In this document: piece after piece, positions 1 through 8,158 of the stretch
Layout of the letters: the number at the start of each line of letters is the position of its first letter
Numbering within the stretch: the first letter of the stretch is position 1
From: Thermovirga lienii DSM 17291
GTDB taxonomy: Bacteria; Synergistota; Synergistia; Synergistales; Thermovirgaceae
Assembly (NCBI GenBank): GCA_000233775.1
Contig: CP003096.1
Span: forward strand, 744,001 to 808,000
DNA length: 64,000 nt
Reading direction: 5' to 3'
Translations under genes and position numbers: made by a program
Notes under the pieces: model-generated
What the model was told of the DNA's origin: nothing
Databases searched by the model: none
Seen by the model: the letters and a program-made list of their open reading frames with translations, nothing else

Positions 1-383
1 ACTTTTTTAGTTTTAACGTTGTTTCTGCGTAAGATGTTTCTGATGGTGTAGGAAGATATATTCAGATTGAGGGTTCTTTTCAGCTCTCTTGCAAGTCTTC
101 TAGGACCCATGTTGGTTTTCTGTTGAGTTTCAATAACCAAAGCTTCGATGTGAGGTTTAGTTCTTTTTGGATGAGGGGATCTGGGACCTTTTTTGTGCAA
201 TAATTCTTTGGCAGATAGGCCATCTTTTTTCCGTTTCATCAATGTTCTAACCCATCTTTCAGTAATTCCCATGATGTTAGCTATTTCTTTGGCTGTTTTA
301 CCTTTTTCTATCAAGTCGCATATAACTTCCATAGGGGCTTTGGGATTCCCTGATTCCTTTAGTCGCTGGTATAATGAAGTCAT
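1..383 (-). CDS. IS481-type transposase, N-terminal part (partial)
   Basis: Start ATG at 383-381, preceded by a strong ribosome site (complement of CCTCC at 394-398). The visible 127 codons encode the helix-turn-helix half: a first HTH around residues 25-50 (motif AKEIANIMGI) and a second towards residue 105 (GPRRLARELKR). This copy has six A at the position where copy 2 has five, so its frame stays open into the catalytic half (the K-V-R-S reading). Copy 1 may therefore encode the intact transposase while copy 2 is frameshifted. The coding sequence continues beyond base 1. Confidence 0.85.
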   Translation of the reverse strand, partial: MTSLYQRLKESGNPKAPMEVICDLIEKGKTAKEIANIMGITERWVRTLMKRKKDGLSAKELLHKKGPRSPHPKRTKPHIEALVIETQQKTNMGPRRLARELKRTLNLNISSYTIRNILRRNNVKTKK

Positions 384-513
384 GGCGGGTTACCTCCTTT
401 TTCCTTTGTTTTGGTTGTTGTTGCAGCACCAGTATAAAGGAGAGGTACCCGCCTTTTCCATTATCTCTTTCACTTTACCAAAGTAGACGGAACGAAATAT
501 AGGCTCATCTACA
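1..513 (-). mobile_element. IS481-type insertion sequence, copy 1 (partial, cut by window edge)
   Basis: Reverse-complement copy of the first ~510 bases of the element at 6865-8143. Its outer end at 513 reads ...TCTACA, which is the complement of the TGTAGA end of copy 2. The two copies are nearly identical but differ by a CACAT/CTACT substitution cluster near 150 and by one A in a homopolymer at 3-8. The rest of the element, including the catalytic half of the transposase and the other end, lies outside the window, so the target duplication cannot be checked. Confidence 0.9.
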
Positions 514-532
514 CACTAGCTTAGAAAGATTG

Positions 533-561
533 TTGCTCACTTCAGTTGGCTATGTTATAGT
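533..561 (+). promoter_or_regulatory. Promoter of the rpmH operon
   Basis: TTGCTC (533-538), 17-base spacer, TATAGT (556-561). It lies 65 bases ahead of rpmH and only 20 bases from the end of the insertion sequence, so the operon keeps its own promoter despite the insertion. Confidence 0.65.
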
Positions 562-626
562 AACCAAGCTGCCAAAAAACAGCGTCCTTTGAAATACTTA
601 AAAGCAATCTCCGGGAGGTGTTTTTC

Positions 627-761
627 GTGAAGAGGACCTTTCAGCCCCATAATAAACGCAGGAAGAGAACCATTGGTTTTCTGAGCCGTTCAAGGAGCCA
701 TAGCGGTCGCAAGATTTTGAGGAACAGGAGAGCCAAAGGCAGGAAAAGACTAGCTGCCTAA
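627..761 (+). CDS. rpmH: Ribosomal protein L34
   Basis: A 44-residue, strongly basic protein of the large ribosomal subunit. It begins [14 protein letters not shown] and ends GRKRLAA, the standard L34 pattern and length. The start is GTG at 627 with a GGGAGGTG ribosome site at 613-620. It is first in the conserved rpmH-rnpA-yidD-yidC-jag cluster, which in most bacteria adjoins dnaA and oriC. Here the insertion sequence occupies that upstream position, and no dnaA is visible. Confidence 0.97.
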   Translation: MKRTFQPHNKRRKRTIGFLSRSRSHSGRKILRNRRAKGRKRLAA

Positions 762-762
762 G

Positions 763-1149
763 ATGGGTGCTACAAGGCTTGGCTATCCTGCAGATATAAG
801 GCTCAAAAAAGCATGGCAGTACGATTTGGTCTTCCGCACTGGCCGCCGAAGGAACGGCGCGTTGGTGCGGCTGCTGTTTATTGAGACCCATGAGGACAAG
901 ACCTTGATTGGTTTAGCCGTCGGCAAAAGGCAGGGTGGTGCAGTAACAAGAAACAGGGGTAAAAGAATATTAAAAGAGGCGGCAAGGCGACTTTATCCAA
1001 TGATAAAGGACGGATATTGGATCGTCCTTTCTCTGCAGAAAAGGGGACTTTCTGCAAAGTCTCATGAAGTCTATGAGGACTTAAAAAGACTTTTGAGCAA
1101 AGAAGGGTTGCTGAAAAGTGGGCAACAAACAATTGAATCAGGCCAATAA
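763..1149 (+). CDS. rnpA: Ribonuclease P protein component
   Basis: Basic 128-residue protein subunit of RNase P, which supports the catalytic RNA in maturing tRNA 5' ends. The family signature RNRGKR lies at residues 63-68, preceded by the central-cleft GLAVGKRQGGAV segment. The ATG follows the rpmH stop by one base, so the two are probably translationally coupled. Length is normal for the family. Its 3' end overlaps the earliest possible start of yidD. Confidence 0.95.
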   Translation: MGATRLGYPADIRLKKAWQYDLVFRTGRRRNGALVRLLFIETHEDKTLIGLAVGKRQGGAVTRNRGKRILKEAARRLYPMIKDGYWIVLSLQKRGLSAKSHEVYEDLKRLLSKEGLLKSGQQTIESGQ

Positions 1150-1438
1150 AATTGGAGAGTTGACCTTATCGGTGAAGTTAGCTAGATTTTTAATAAAGGT
1201 CTATCAGTACCTTATATCTCCATTTCTGGGTAAAAATTGCAGATTTTACCCAACATGTTCCCAATACACGTTGGGGTGCATTGAAGTTCACGGGTTAATA
1301 AAAGGAACTTTGCTGGGCATCTTGAGGATAGCAAAATGTGCGCCATGGCACCCAGGTGGTTACGACCCTGTGCCCGAAGAGTTTCTTTTGTTCCGCAGAA
1401 ATAAGAGTTCAAAAACATCATTTAGGGAAGGTGAATAA
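1118..1438 (+). CDS. yidD: Membrane protein insertion efficiency factor YidD
   Basis: Small membrane-associated protein that assists YidC-dependent insertion. The family core is plain: RFLIKVYQYLISPFL, then CRFYPTCSQYT with its conserved cysteines, then CAPWHPGGYDPVP. The ATG at 1118 lies inside rnpA and gives 106 residues. A GTG at 1172 would give about 88 residues, closer to the family norm, with GGAG at 1154-1157 as ribosome site. I cannot decide between them. It sits between rnpA and yidC, its usual position. Confidence 0.93.
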   Translation: MGNKQLNQANKIGELTLSVKLARFLIKVYQYLISPFLGKNCRFYPTCSQYTLGCIEVHGLIKGTLLGILRIAKCAPWHPGGYDPVPEEFLLFRRNKSSKTSFREGE

Positions 1439-1439
1439 A

Positions 1440-2222
1440 TTGAGTGCTATTTGGAAGGCAGCAGGCGATTTCCTAATATTGATAATCAATGGGTTATATT
1501 CCCTTACTCATTCTTACGGGCTTGCCATAATAATTCTTACTCTACTGGTTCGTGTCCTATTGTATCCACTATCGCATAAGCAGATGGTGAGCATGCAGAA
1601 AATGCAGAAACTACAGCCTCGACTCAAGGTTTTGCAGGAAAAATACAAGGACGATAAAGAGACTTTGAACAAAGAAATCATGAGGCTTTATAAGGAAAAC
1701 AACGTAAACCCAGCTGCGGGGTGTCTTCCCCTCCTCGTACAATTGCCCATACTCATACTCCTCTTCAGAGTTTTGATGAACCTGGACCTAGGAGGAGCCA
1801 CGTTTCTAGGGATAAGCCTTGAGGGCTCAGTTCTATCTACTATGGCGTCCGCGGTAGGCGCCTCTGCGGATAAGATTGGAATAGGAGCGTTGTTTTCTGC
1901 CATCGCCGCAAACCCAGCAGGTTTATTAAACGTGCAGATGTACTTGGGCAACCTGGTGCTCCTTTTGGTCATAGCTTTTCTTACGTGGTACCAGCAGCAG
2001 CTCAGTGGGGCTTCTAACCCCCAGATGCAGTTTATGAACTGGTTTATGCCGGCTTTCTTGACATTCATATGTTTGAGTCTGCCCGGAGGAGTTCTATTGT
2101 ATTGGGGGGTATCTTCTTTAGTGGGAGTAGCTCAGCAATGGTATGCGAAGCACAAAACTGAGGTCGAGATGCAGGAAAAGCCTGTATTGTACAAAGATAA
2201 GCCAGGTAGCAGGAAAGAATAA
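1440..2222 (+). CDS. yidC: Membrane protein insertase YidC/Oxa1 family
   Basis: Inserts and folds inner-membrane proteins, alone or with SecYEG. From a TTG at 1440 (GGGAAGG at about 1425-1431 is well spaced) it is 260 residues. The first conserved transmembrane segment is at about 25-43 and carries the conserved Arg38. A cytoplasmic helical hairpin (about 50-95) follows, then NPAAGCLPLLVQLPI and three or four further membrane helices. It lacks the large periplasmic P1 domain of proteobacterial YidC, so it is of the short type. A GTG at 1431 is an alternative start. Its tail is basic. Confidence 0.93.
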   Translation: MSAIWKAAGDFLILIINGLYSLTHSYGLAIIILTLLVRVLLYPLSHKQMVSMQKMQKLQPRLKVLQEKYKDDKETLNKEIMRLYKENNVNPAAGCLPLLVQLPILILLFRVLMNLDLGGATFLGISLEGSVLSTMASAVGASADKIGIGALFSAIAANPAGLLNVQMYLGNLVLLLVIAFLTWYQQQLSGASNPQMQFMNWFMPAFLTFICLSLPGGVLLYWGVSSLVGVAQQWYAKHKTEVEMQEKPVLYKDKPGSRKE

Positions 2223-2252
2223 AACAAAAGGGATAGAGAGGGTAAGTGGCCT

Positions 2253-2915
2253 ATGGAAAACAGTTTCATCGTAGAGGTTCAGTCATTGGAAGAGGCGCAG
2301 TCGCTTGGTAGCAAGAAGTGGTCTGTTGAGCCGGAAGATGTTGTAGTGGAGGTTCTTGAAGAGAACAAAGGCATCTGGGGGCTGTTTAGCAAGAAGAGAA
2401 AGGTACAGGTTGCCTTGTCTGGAGAGCTACATCTTCTGAAAGCAAAGAAGTTCCTGAAAGAATTATTCTCCTACATGGAATTAGATGTGGTTCCCGAGGT
2501 GATAGATGACGACAGCCTCAATTTGACAGGAAAGGATGCTGGAATCATCATTGGTCGTTATGGAGAGACATTAAAGGCGTTAGAGTACATGGCCAATTTA
2601 GTTCTAAGGGACAGCATGAAAAGGGTAAACATTGATAGTGATGGTTATAAGGAAAGAAGACTTAAGAGCTTAGAGAAGTTGGCCTTGGCTGCGGCCAGGG
2701 AGGCGACTAGGAAGGGACGGCCTGTCAAGCTGGAGCCAATGAGCAGTTGGGAGCGGAGAATAATCCATTTGACATTGAAGGATCGAGAGGATGTTACGAC
2801 GAACTCTCAAGGTGTAGAACCTCAAAGATGTGTGGTAGTAACACCCCTGAAAAGCAGAGCAAGAAAGGCGACTTTCAGGGCAACTAAGCTTAGAGGCAAA
2901 AGAGAAGATAACTAA
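2253..2915 (+). CDS. jag: RNA-binding protein Jag/KhpB
   Basis: Cytoplasmic RNA-binding protein encoded next to YidC. It has three parts: an N-terminal Jag domain (residues about 3-52, with WSVEPEDVVVEVLEENKGIWG), a KH domain (about 75-150, with the loop IIGRYGETLKAL), and a C-terminal R3H domain (about 150-210, with the R-x3-H motif RRIIH). In other bacteria KhpB acts in RNA regulation of envelope growth. It is the last gene of its operon. Its stop overlaps the convergent glycosylase gene by four bases, and its terminator lies inside that gene. Confidence 0.94.
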   Translation: MENSFIVEVQSLEEAQSLGSKKWSVEPEDVVVEVLEENKGIWGLFSKKRKVQVALSGELHLLKAKKFLKELFSYMELDVVPEVIDDDSLNLTGKDAGIIIGRYGETLKALEYMANLVLRDSMKRVNIDSDGYKERRLKSLEKLALAAAREATRKGRPVKLEPMSSWERRIIHLTLKDREDVTTNSQGVEPQRCVVVTPLKSRARKATFRATKLRGKREDN

Positions 2916-3571
2916 ATTTGAGCATCTTTAACCGCGTTGCAGCAGGGCATCATGAAGCACATGCTGCAACGCGGTTTTTTGCGACATATTTCCTTCGAGT
3001 GTTTTACTATGAGAGCGTGAAACTCCCCAAGGACTTTTGGATCTTTCGGTAAATAAAGTTGAAGTTCTTCTTGGGCTTTATCGTAAGAGTTTATCTCTGG
3101 AGAGAGCCAGCCCATTCTCTTGCCAAGTCTCAGCGTGTACGCGTCTATGACCAGCAACGGGAAATTGCCCCCATAGCAGAGTATACTGTCTGCCGTCTCA
3201 GGGCCGATGCCTTTTTGTTTGAGTAGCCATTTTCGGGCTTTGTTAGGTCCTAGGGTGAAAAGCTTTTCTATACAACCTAGCTGGGAGATGACTTGCTTTG
3301 AGAAATCCATAAGGTACAGAGCCTTCCTTCTGTAAGTTCCTGCAGGCTTCAAACATTCCTCTATGATTTCTTTGGGAGCAGATGCTATAGAAGAGATGGA
3401 TAGGAGCCCTTTTCTTTTCAAATTCATAAGCGCCTTTTCTACGTTGCTCCAGTTTGTGTTCTGCGTGAGTATAGCTCCTATGCATATCTCATCGGTGGTC
3501 TCACCTGGCCACCAGTTCTGGGGTCCCCAATAGTTTAGCAAGGCACCGTATATGTCCAAAATAGAAGGCAT
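2912..3571 (-). CDS. HhH-GPD DNA glycosylase, endonuclease III/MagIII-like, with [4Fe-4S] cluster
   Basis: Base-excision repair glycosylase of 219 residues. The helix-hairpin-helix is at 115-128 (GIGPETAD) and the catalytic aspartate is Asp143 (VIDAY). The C-terminal cysteines 196, 202, 205 and 211 fit the cluster loop of the endonuclease III family (C-x5-C-x2-C-x5-C). The residue aligned with the Schiff-base lysine of endonuclease III (GVGRKTA) is Glu125. This argues for a monofunctional glycosylase, such as the MagIII 3-methyladenine type, without lyase activity. The start is ATG at 3571 behind GGAGGG. It is transcribed alone and convergent with jag. Confidence 0.85.
   Translation of the reverse strand: MPSILDIYGALLNYWGPQNWWPGETTDEICIGAILTQNTNWSNVEKALMNLKRKGLLSISSIASAPKEIIEECLKPAGTYRRKALYLMDFSKQVISQLGCIEKLFTLGPNKARKWLLKQKGIGPETADSILCYGGNFPLLVIDAYTLRLGKRMGWLSPEINSYDKAQEELQLYLPKDPKVLGEFHALIVKHSKEICRKKPRCSMCFMMPCCNAVKDAQI
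2930..2980 (+). terminator. Terminator of the rpmH-jag operon, inside the opposing gene
   Basis: Perfect 15-base inverted repeat (2930-2944 with 2962-2976), 17-base loop, then a T run at 2975-2980. It lies just after the jag stop. On the other strand the same bases encode residues about 198-214 of the glycosylase, including most of its iron-sulfur cysteines. Confidence 0.88.
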
Positions 3572-3675
3572 GCAATCCCTCCAGTGGGCTTTGATGGATA
3601 AGATAAGGCATATAGTGATATATTAAAACAAGGAAATTGAAGGAGTGCAACTTCTCAAGGGGAGGACAGCCAAAA

Positions 3676-4482
3676 GTGAGTTTTGAGCTGAAGTGTGTGA
3701 CGATGCTGACTGATTTTGGATTGTCGGATGAGACGGTGGCCTGCTGCAAAGGGGTGCTTTTAAGCAAAGGACTTAAACTCCCAATTATCGATATTAGCCA
3801 CGAGGTGCCGCCATTCGACATTGTTTCAGGGGGATGGATATTGGCAGGGGCTCTGACGTTTATGCCGGTAGGCATACACTTGGCCGTCGTGGATCCCGGT
3901 GTCGGAACTGAGCGAAAGATAGTCATCCTTCATGTTAGAAGGGGAGATTTTTTGGTGGGCCCAGATAACGGCTTGCTCTTGGAGGCAGCACGGCGCTTGG
4001 GCGGAATTGAGACTGCTTGGAGCGTACGCATGGAACTTTTTGATTTCAGTAGGATTTCTCCTACTTTCCATGCCAGAGATGTCATGGCCCCTGTAGTAGG
4101 AGATTTAGGCATGGGGGTCCCTCCATCTGCATTGGGAAAAGGGATAAAGAAAGAAATTCTTGTGGAATATCCATTGCCGGAGCCCAAGATGGAGGACGGT
4201 AAAATAACTGGCTATGTAGCCTATATCGATTCTTACGGCACGGTAAGGACCAACATATTGTGGCGTTCCCTGAGAAAAGACATCAAAAATTTGAGGATAT
4301 CTAGTGGTTGGCTTTTCAGCATCCCCGTTGGGAGGACATTTGCAGATGTAGATAAAGGTGACCTGGTGATCCTGGAGGATAGTTGGGGATACTTGTCCAT
4401 AGCCGTTAACCAAGGACGAGCTTCGGATCTTTTAGGGTGCAAACCCAAGGATCAAATATCCGTAGAATTTACGATGCAATAA
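3676..4482 (+). CDS. SAM hydroxide adenosyltransferase (SAM hydrolase, DUF62 family)
   Basis: Predicted to split S-adenosylmethionine with water into adenosine and methionine; the family also includes fluorinase and chlorinase. Seen: MLTDFG (the conserved Asp at the start of the fold), DISHEVPPFD, VVDPGVGTERK, GPDNGLL and a C-terminal beta-domain with YIDSYGTVRTNI. The start GTG at 3676 follows AGGGGAGGA and gives 269 residues; an upstream ATG at 3637 in the same frame has no ribosome site. Length and motifs fit the hydrolase branch rather than the halogenases, but that split is inferred. Confidence 0.88.
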   Translation: MSFELKCVTMLTDFGLSDETVACCKGVLLSKGLKLPIIDISHEVPPFDIVSGGWILAGALTFMPVGIHLAVVDPGVGTERKIVILHVRRGDFLVGPDNGLLLEAARRLGGIETAWSVRMELFDFSRISPTFHARDVMAPVVGDLGMGVPPSALGKGIKKEILVEYPLPEPKMEDGKITGYVAYIDSYGTVRTNILWRSLRKDIKNLRISSGWLFSIPVGRTFADVDKGDLVILEDSWGYLSIAVNQGRASDLLGCKPKDQISVEFTMQ

Positions 4483-4538
4483 AATAGAAGACGGTCCAAA
4501 ATATGTAATGCAGATTACGTATGGAGGTGGTGAATAAA

Positions 4539-5951
4539 ATGAAAAAGCTTGCGGTTAATCCGTTACGAAAGACATTGATTGCTGTTTTAACAGTGTTACT
4601 TTTAACCTTTGTCAGTTTAACGTCGGCTTTGGCATCCTCTTCGGGGAGCGATGTTTTTACTGGGAATCCCATAGCCGATATTGTAGAAAAGACATCTCCT
4701 GCCGTGGTCAACATAGACACAAAGACCATGGTGAGACAGCCTCTAAGCCCCTTTGCTAACGATCCGTTCCTTAGGGAGTTTTTAGGGGACCAGTTGGAGC
4801 ATTTTACCCGTTTAGTGCCCATGAAAGGGAAGGGTTCGGGGTTCATAGTCTCCAAAGATGGTTACATACTGACCAATAACCATGTCGTGGCAGGGGCTGA
4901 TGAGATAACGGTCAGCATGTCTGATGGCAAAACATATCCTGCCAAGATCATTGGAACCGATCCTAGTTACGATCTGGCGGTCATCAAGATCGAAGGGGAA
5001 AATTTACCTGTTTTGCCCTTGGGGGATTCCGATAAGGTTAGAGTAGGTGAATGGGTCATAGCTATAGGTAATCCTTTTGGTTTTGAAAGCACCGTTACTG
5101 TCGGTGTTGTTTCAGCCAAAAACCGTTCTATCAGGGCAAGGGACTTCAGCTTTGATGGTTTTCTCCAGACGGATGCTGCTATAAATCCAGGCAACAGTGG
5201 CGGTCCTCTTTTGAATCTGAAAGGAGAGGTAATCGGTATAAACACGGCGATAATCCCCTATGCCCAAGGAATAGGTTTTGCCGTGCCTGTAAACATGGCC
5301 AAGCAGGTTTTGGACGATTTGGTCAAATACGGAAGGGTAAAGAGGGGATATTTGGGAGTATATGTACAGCCCTTAACTAAGGAGTTTGCTGATGTTTATG
5401 GTATCAAATCGGAAAATGGAGCGGTAGTTGCAGATGTGGTTCCTGGTTCGCCGGCAGAAAAGGCAGGGCTAATGCGGGGAGATGTGATAGTAGAGGTGGA
5501 TGGGAAGAAGGTCGAAGATGACCTGGATTTGACAATGAAAATCAGGAGTCACCTGGCTGGAGACAAGGTAAATCTCAAAATCTTGAGAAGAGGTGGCATT
5601 GAGAGGAAGGTAAGAGTCGTGTTAGGTAGCATTCCAGGCAGCGAGGGTGGTCGAAAGAGCCTAAGTGAACACCTCAAGAAAATTGGTATAAAGGTGGAAC
5701 CTGTATCTGATGCTGTAAGGAAACAGAAAGATTTACCCCCTTCGATAACGGGAGTAATGATCTCAGAGGTTGCTCCAGGTTCGGTGGCAGATGGGGTTGG
5801 TCTCAGAAGCGGCGACATAATAGTGGAGGTAAATGGTAATAAGGTAGAAGATATAGATTCTTTCGTGCGGAGCTTGCCTAAAGCCGAAGGTCCTGTCGTG
5901 TTAGCCGTTTGGAGGGACGGCAGGGTGTTCTATGTATCTTTTAGGTTGTAA
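4539..5951 (+). CDS. htrA: HtrA/DegP-family serine protease with two PDZ domains
   Basis: Periplasmic quality-control protease of 470 residues. Signal sequence at 1-32 (hydrophobic 12-30, ending ALA). The trypsin-like domain has the triad His115 (TNNH), Asp145 (YDLAV) and Ser220 (GNSGGP). Two PDZ domains follow at about 270-360 and 395-465. The start ATG at 4539 has GGAGGTGG ten bases ahead; the ATG at 4521 precedes that site and is not likely. It ends about 50 bases before the insertion-sequence scar and was probably tail-to-tail with the histidine kinase gene before that scar formed. Confidence 0.95.
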   Translation: MKKLAVNPLRKTLIAVLTVLLLTFVSLTSALASSSGSDVFTGNPIADIVEKTSPAVVNIDTKTMVRQPLSPFANDPFLREFLGDQLEHFTRLVPMKGKGSGFIVSKDGYILTNNHVVAGADEITVSMSDGKTYPAKIIGTDPSYDLAVIKIEGENLPVLPLGDSDKVRVGEWVIAIGNPFGFESTVTVGVVSAKNRSIRARDFSFDGFLQTDAAINPGNSGGPLLNLKGEVIGINTAIIPYAQGIGFAVPVNMAKQVLDDLVKYGRVKRGYLGVYVQPLTKEFADVYGIKSENGAVVADVVPGSPAEKAGLMRGDVIVEVDGKKVEDDLDLTMKIRSHLAGDKVNLKILRRGGIERKVRVVLGSIPGSEGGRKSLSEHLKKIGIKVEPVSDAVRKQKDLPPSITGVMISEVAPGSVADGVGLRSGDIIVEVNGNKVEDIDSFVRSLPKAEGPVVLAVWRDGRVFYVSFRL

Positions 5952-6849
5952 TTTCTGAAGGTTTATATAAAGGTATATAGTTGAATAAGAGGGTGGAAGT
6001 TACGTCCATATAATTGTGTAAAATTAAGAGCCAAGGCAAGGTCTCTGGTTTAAAATGGTAAGCGGAAAAACAAACCCAAACCGGAGGTGACCTTGCAATG
6101 GCTCAGTACAATATTACCATCGACTCAGAATTACTGCATCAGTTATTTTTGTCGGACAGTAAGGATTCTGGAGTATCTAAGTTATTGGAGTCGGTATTGA
6201 ATCAAGTTCTTCAAGCCCAGGCAACGGAACAATTGAGAGCAGAGGCTTACGAGCGGACAGAGGAAAGACGAGGGTATCGCAACGGAACATACCCGCACAG
6301 GCTTACGACGAGAGTAGGGAGCCTTGTTTTGAGGGTGCCCAGGCTTCGTAATGGCAAGTTTTCTACGGAGCTTTTCAGCAGATATCAGAGGAGCGAACAG
6401 GCCTTTATTTTGGCTTTGATGGAGATGGTAGTAAATGGGGTATCAACCCGTAAGGTATCTGAGATAACCGAGGAGTTATGTGGAGTAAGGATATCCAAGT
6501 CATTGGTGTCGGAATTATGCAGGAGGCTGGATCCAGTTATAGAAGCGTGGAGAGATAGGTCTTTGAAGGATAAGGAGTATCCCTTTCTGATTGTAGATGC
6601 ATTGGTTATAAGGGTGAGGGAAGAAAACAGGGTCTTACATAGGAGCATGCTTATATGTGTGGGTGTGAACAGAGAAGGTATACGAGAAGTTTTGGGGTTT
6701 GTGGTAGGAGATAGCGAATCAGAGGAGAGCTGGGGGGATTTTTTCGGTTGGTTGAAAGATAGAGGTTTAAGAGGTGTGGATTTAGTGGTATCTGACGACC
6801 ACAAGGGATTAGTAAAGGCTTTGAGGAGAAATTTTCAGGGGTCAAGCTG

Positions 6850-6864
6850 GCAGAGGTGTCAAAC
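6850..6864 (+). repeat. Left target-site duplication of IS481 copy 2 (15 bp)
   Basis: GCAGAGGTGTCAAAC, repeated exactly at 8144-8158 on the other side of the element. Fifteen bases is at the upper end of the duplication length known for IS481 elements. Confidence 0.93.
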
Positions 6865-8143
6865 TGTAGATGAGCCTATATTTCGTTCCGTCTACTTTGG
6901 TAAAGTGAAAGAGATAATGGAAAAGGCGGGTACCTCTCCTTTATACTGGTGCTGCAACAACAACCAAAACAAAGGAAAAAGGAGGTAACCCGCCATGACT
7001 TCATTATACCAGCGACTAAAGGAATCAGGGAATCCCAAAGCCCCTATGGAAGTTATATGCGACTTGATAGAAAAAGGTAAAACAGCCAAAGAAATAGCTA
7101 ACATCATGGGAATTACTGAAAGATGGGTTAGAACATTGATGAAACGGAAAAAAGATGGCCTATCTGCCAAAGAATTATTGCACAAAAAAGGTCCCAGATC
7201 CCCTCATCCAAAAAGAACTAAACCTCTACTCGAAGCTTTGGTTATTGAAACTCAACAGAAAACCAACATGGGTCCTAGAAGACTTGCAAGAGAGCTGAAA
7301 AGAACCCTCAATCTGAATATATCTTCCTACACCATCAGAAACATCTTACGCAGAAACAACGTTAAAACTAAAAAGTACGTTCTAGAAACGGAAATAAACG
7401 CTACTATGCCAACCTAAACCACTGGGAAGCCCTACAATACTTCCAGATCGATTCAAAACATATAGCAGACGCAAAGACTCTCCCACCAAAAGCATATGCT
7501 GCCCTGTTTAAATACAGGCTTCCCAAATACCAATTTACCGCTATCGATATCAAAACAAGAATGAGAATCTTATGCTTCTCCGATGAATGCTCTTTCGCAA
7601 ATGGCTTCTCCTTCATACTTTACATCGCCTTCCTCATGCGGGCTTTGGGCATCAGACATAGAATGTTCTTCCAAACTGACAACGGGAGCGAATTCGGCGG
7701 ATCTGAAGAAAGCAGAAAAAGAAAAATATTGCAGGAAGAATTCCTAGAACCCTTAGGCGTTACTCTCCTCTCCATACCAAGAGGAGAAAAAGAAGCCCAA
7801 GGTTTTGTGGAACGAAGTCATCGCACCGATGATGAGGAATTCTACATACCTGCACTACCTCACATAACATCCCGAAAGGTCTTTATGACTTCTGCCGCAA
7901 GCTGGGTAAAATATTACAATCAAAAACGATCTCATGGAGGCAGAGATATGAACGGGAAAACTCCAAAGGAAAAAATATTTGAACTCTCACTAGTCAGTTC
8001 TAAAGCCGCTACTTCCATACCCCCTATACTCTTGGACAAAGTAAACACCTTTATACTAAAAATGGTGGGAGCTCAAAACATCTCCTGGGACTCCCACCAT
8101 CTCCTTCAACTAATTAAACGGAAGCAATTTGTGGCCCCTTACA
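6865..8143 (+). mobile_element. IS481-type insertion sequence, copy 2 (complete, 1279 bp)
   Basis: Ends begin TGTAGATGAGCC (left) and TGTAAGGGGCC (right, read on the minus strand), the 5'-TGT end style of IS481. It is flanked by a perfect 15-base target duplication. It carries an HTH/DDE transposase in two frames. A 10-base inverted repeat (8062-8071 with 8091-8100) near the right end could be a terminator. It is in inverted orientation to copy 1, enclosing 514-6864. Confidence 0.92.
6995..8143 (+). pseudogene. IS481-type transposase, frameshifted
   Basis: The first frame (ATG 6995, stop 7415-7417) holds the two HTH domains. The catalytic DDE half continues one frame back from about 7372: Asp in FQIDSKH, Asp in TDNGSEF and Glu in FVERSHR. 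The frames would join if the A5 run at 7370-7374 were A6, as it is in copy 1. This looks like a one-base deletion, although T-AAA-AAG at 7369-7375 could also slip. The catalytic frame has no stop inside the element and runs through the right end to 8274. Ribosome site AAGGAGG precedes the start. Confidence 0.85.
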
Positions 8144-8158
8144 GCAGAGGTGTCAAAC
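8144..8158 (+). repeat. Right target-site duplication of IS481 copy 2 (15 bp)
   Basis: Exact match to 6850-6864. Removing one copy together with the element restores the reading frame of the interrupted IS256-type transposase. Confidence 0.93.

Noticed and set aside
193-486. 97-residue open frame on the plus strand, repeated exactly as 6892-7185 on the minus strand
   Set aside because: It is antisense to the IS481 transposase in both copies, has no ribosome site, and is explained by the duplication of the element.
514-626. Replication origin next to rpmH
   Set aside because: No DnaA boxes or AT-rich repeats could be seen in the short stretch available, and no dnaA is in the window.
3591-3624. 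Promoter for the SAM hydrolase (TTGATG with TATAGT or TATATT)
   Set aside because: Spacers of 14 or 22 bases are outside the usable range.
7364-7417. Programmed -1 frameshift in IS481 copy 2 at T-AAA-AAG
   Set aside because: Copy 1 has one more A at the same place and reads straight through, so a one-base deletion is the simpler account.
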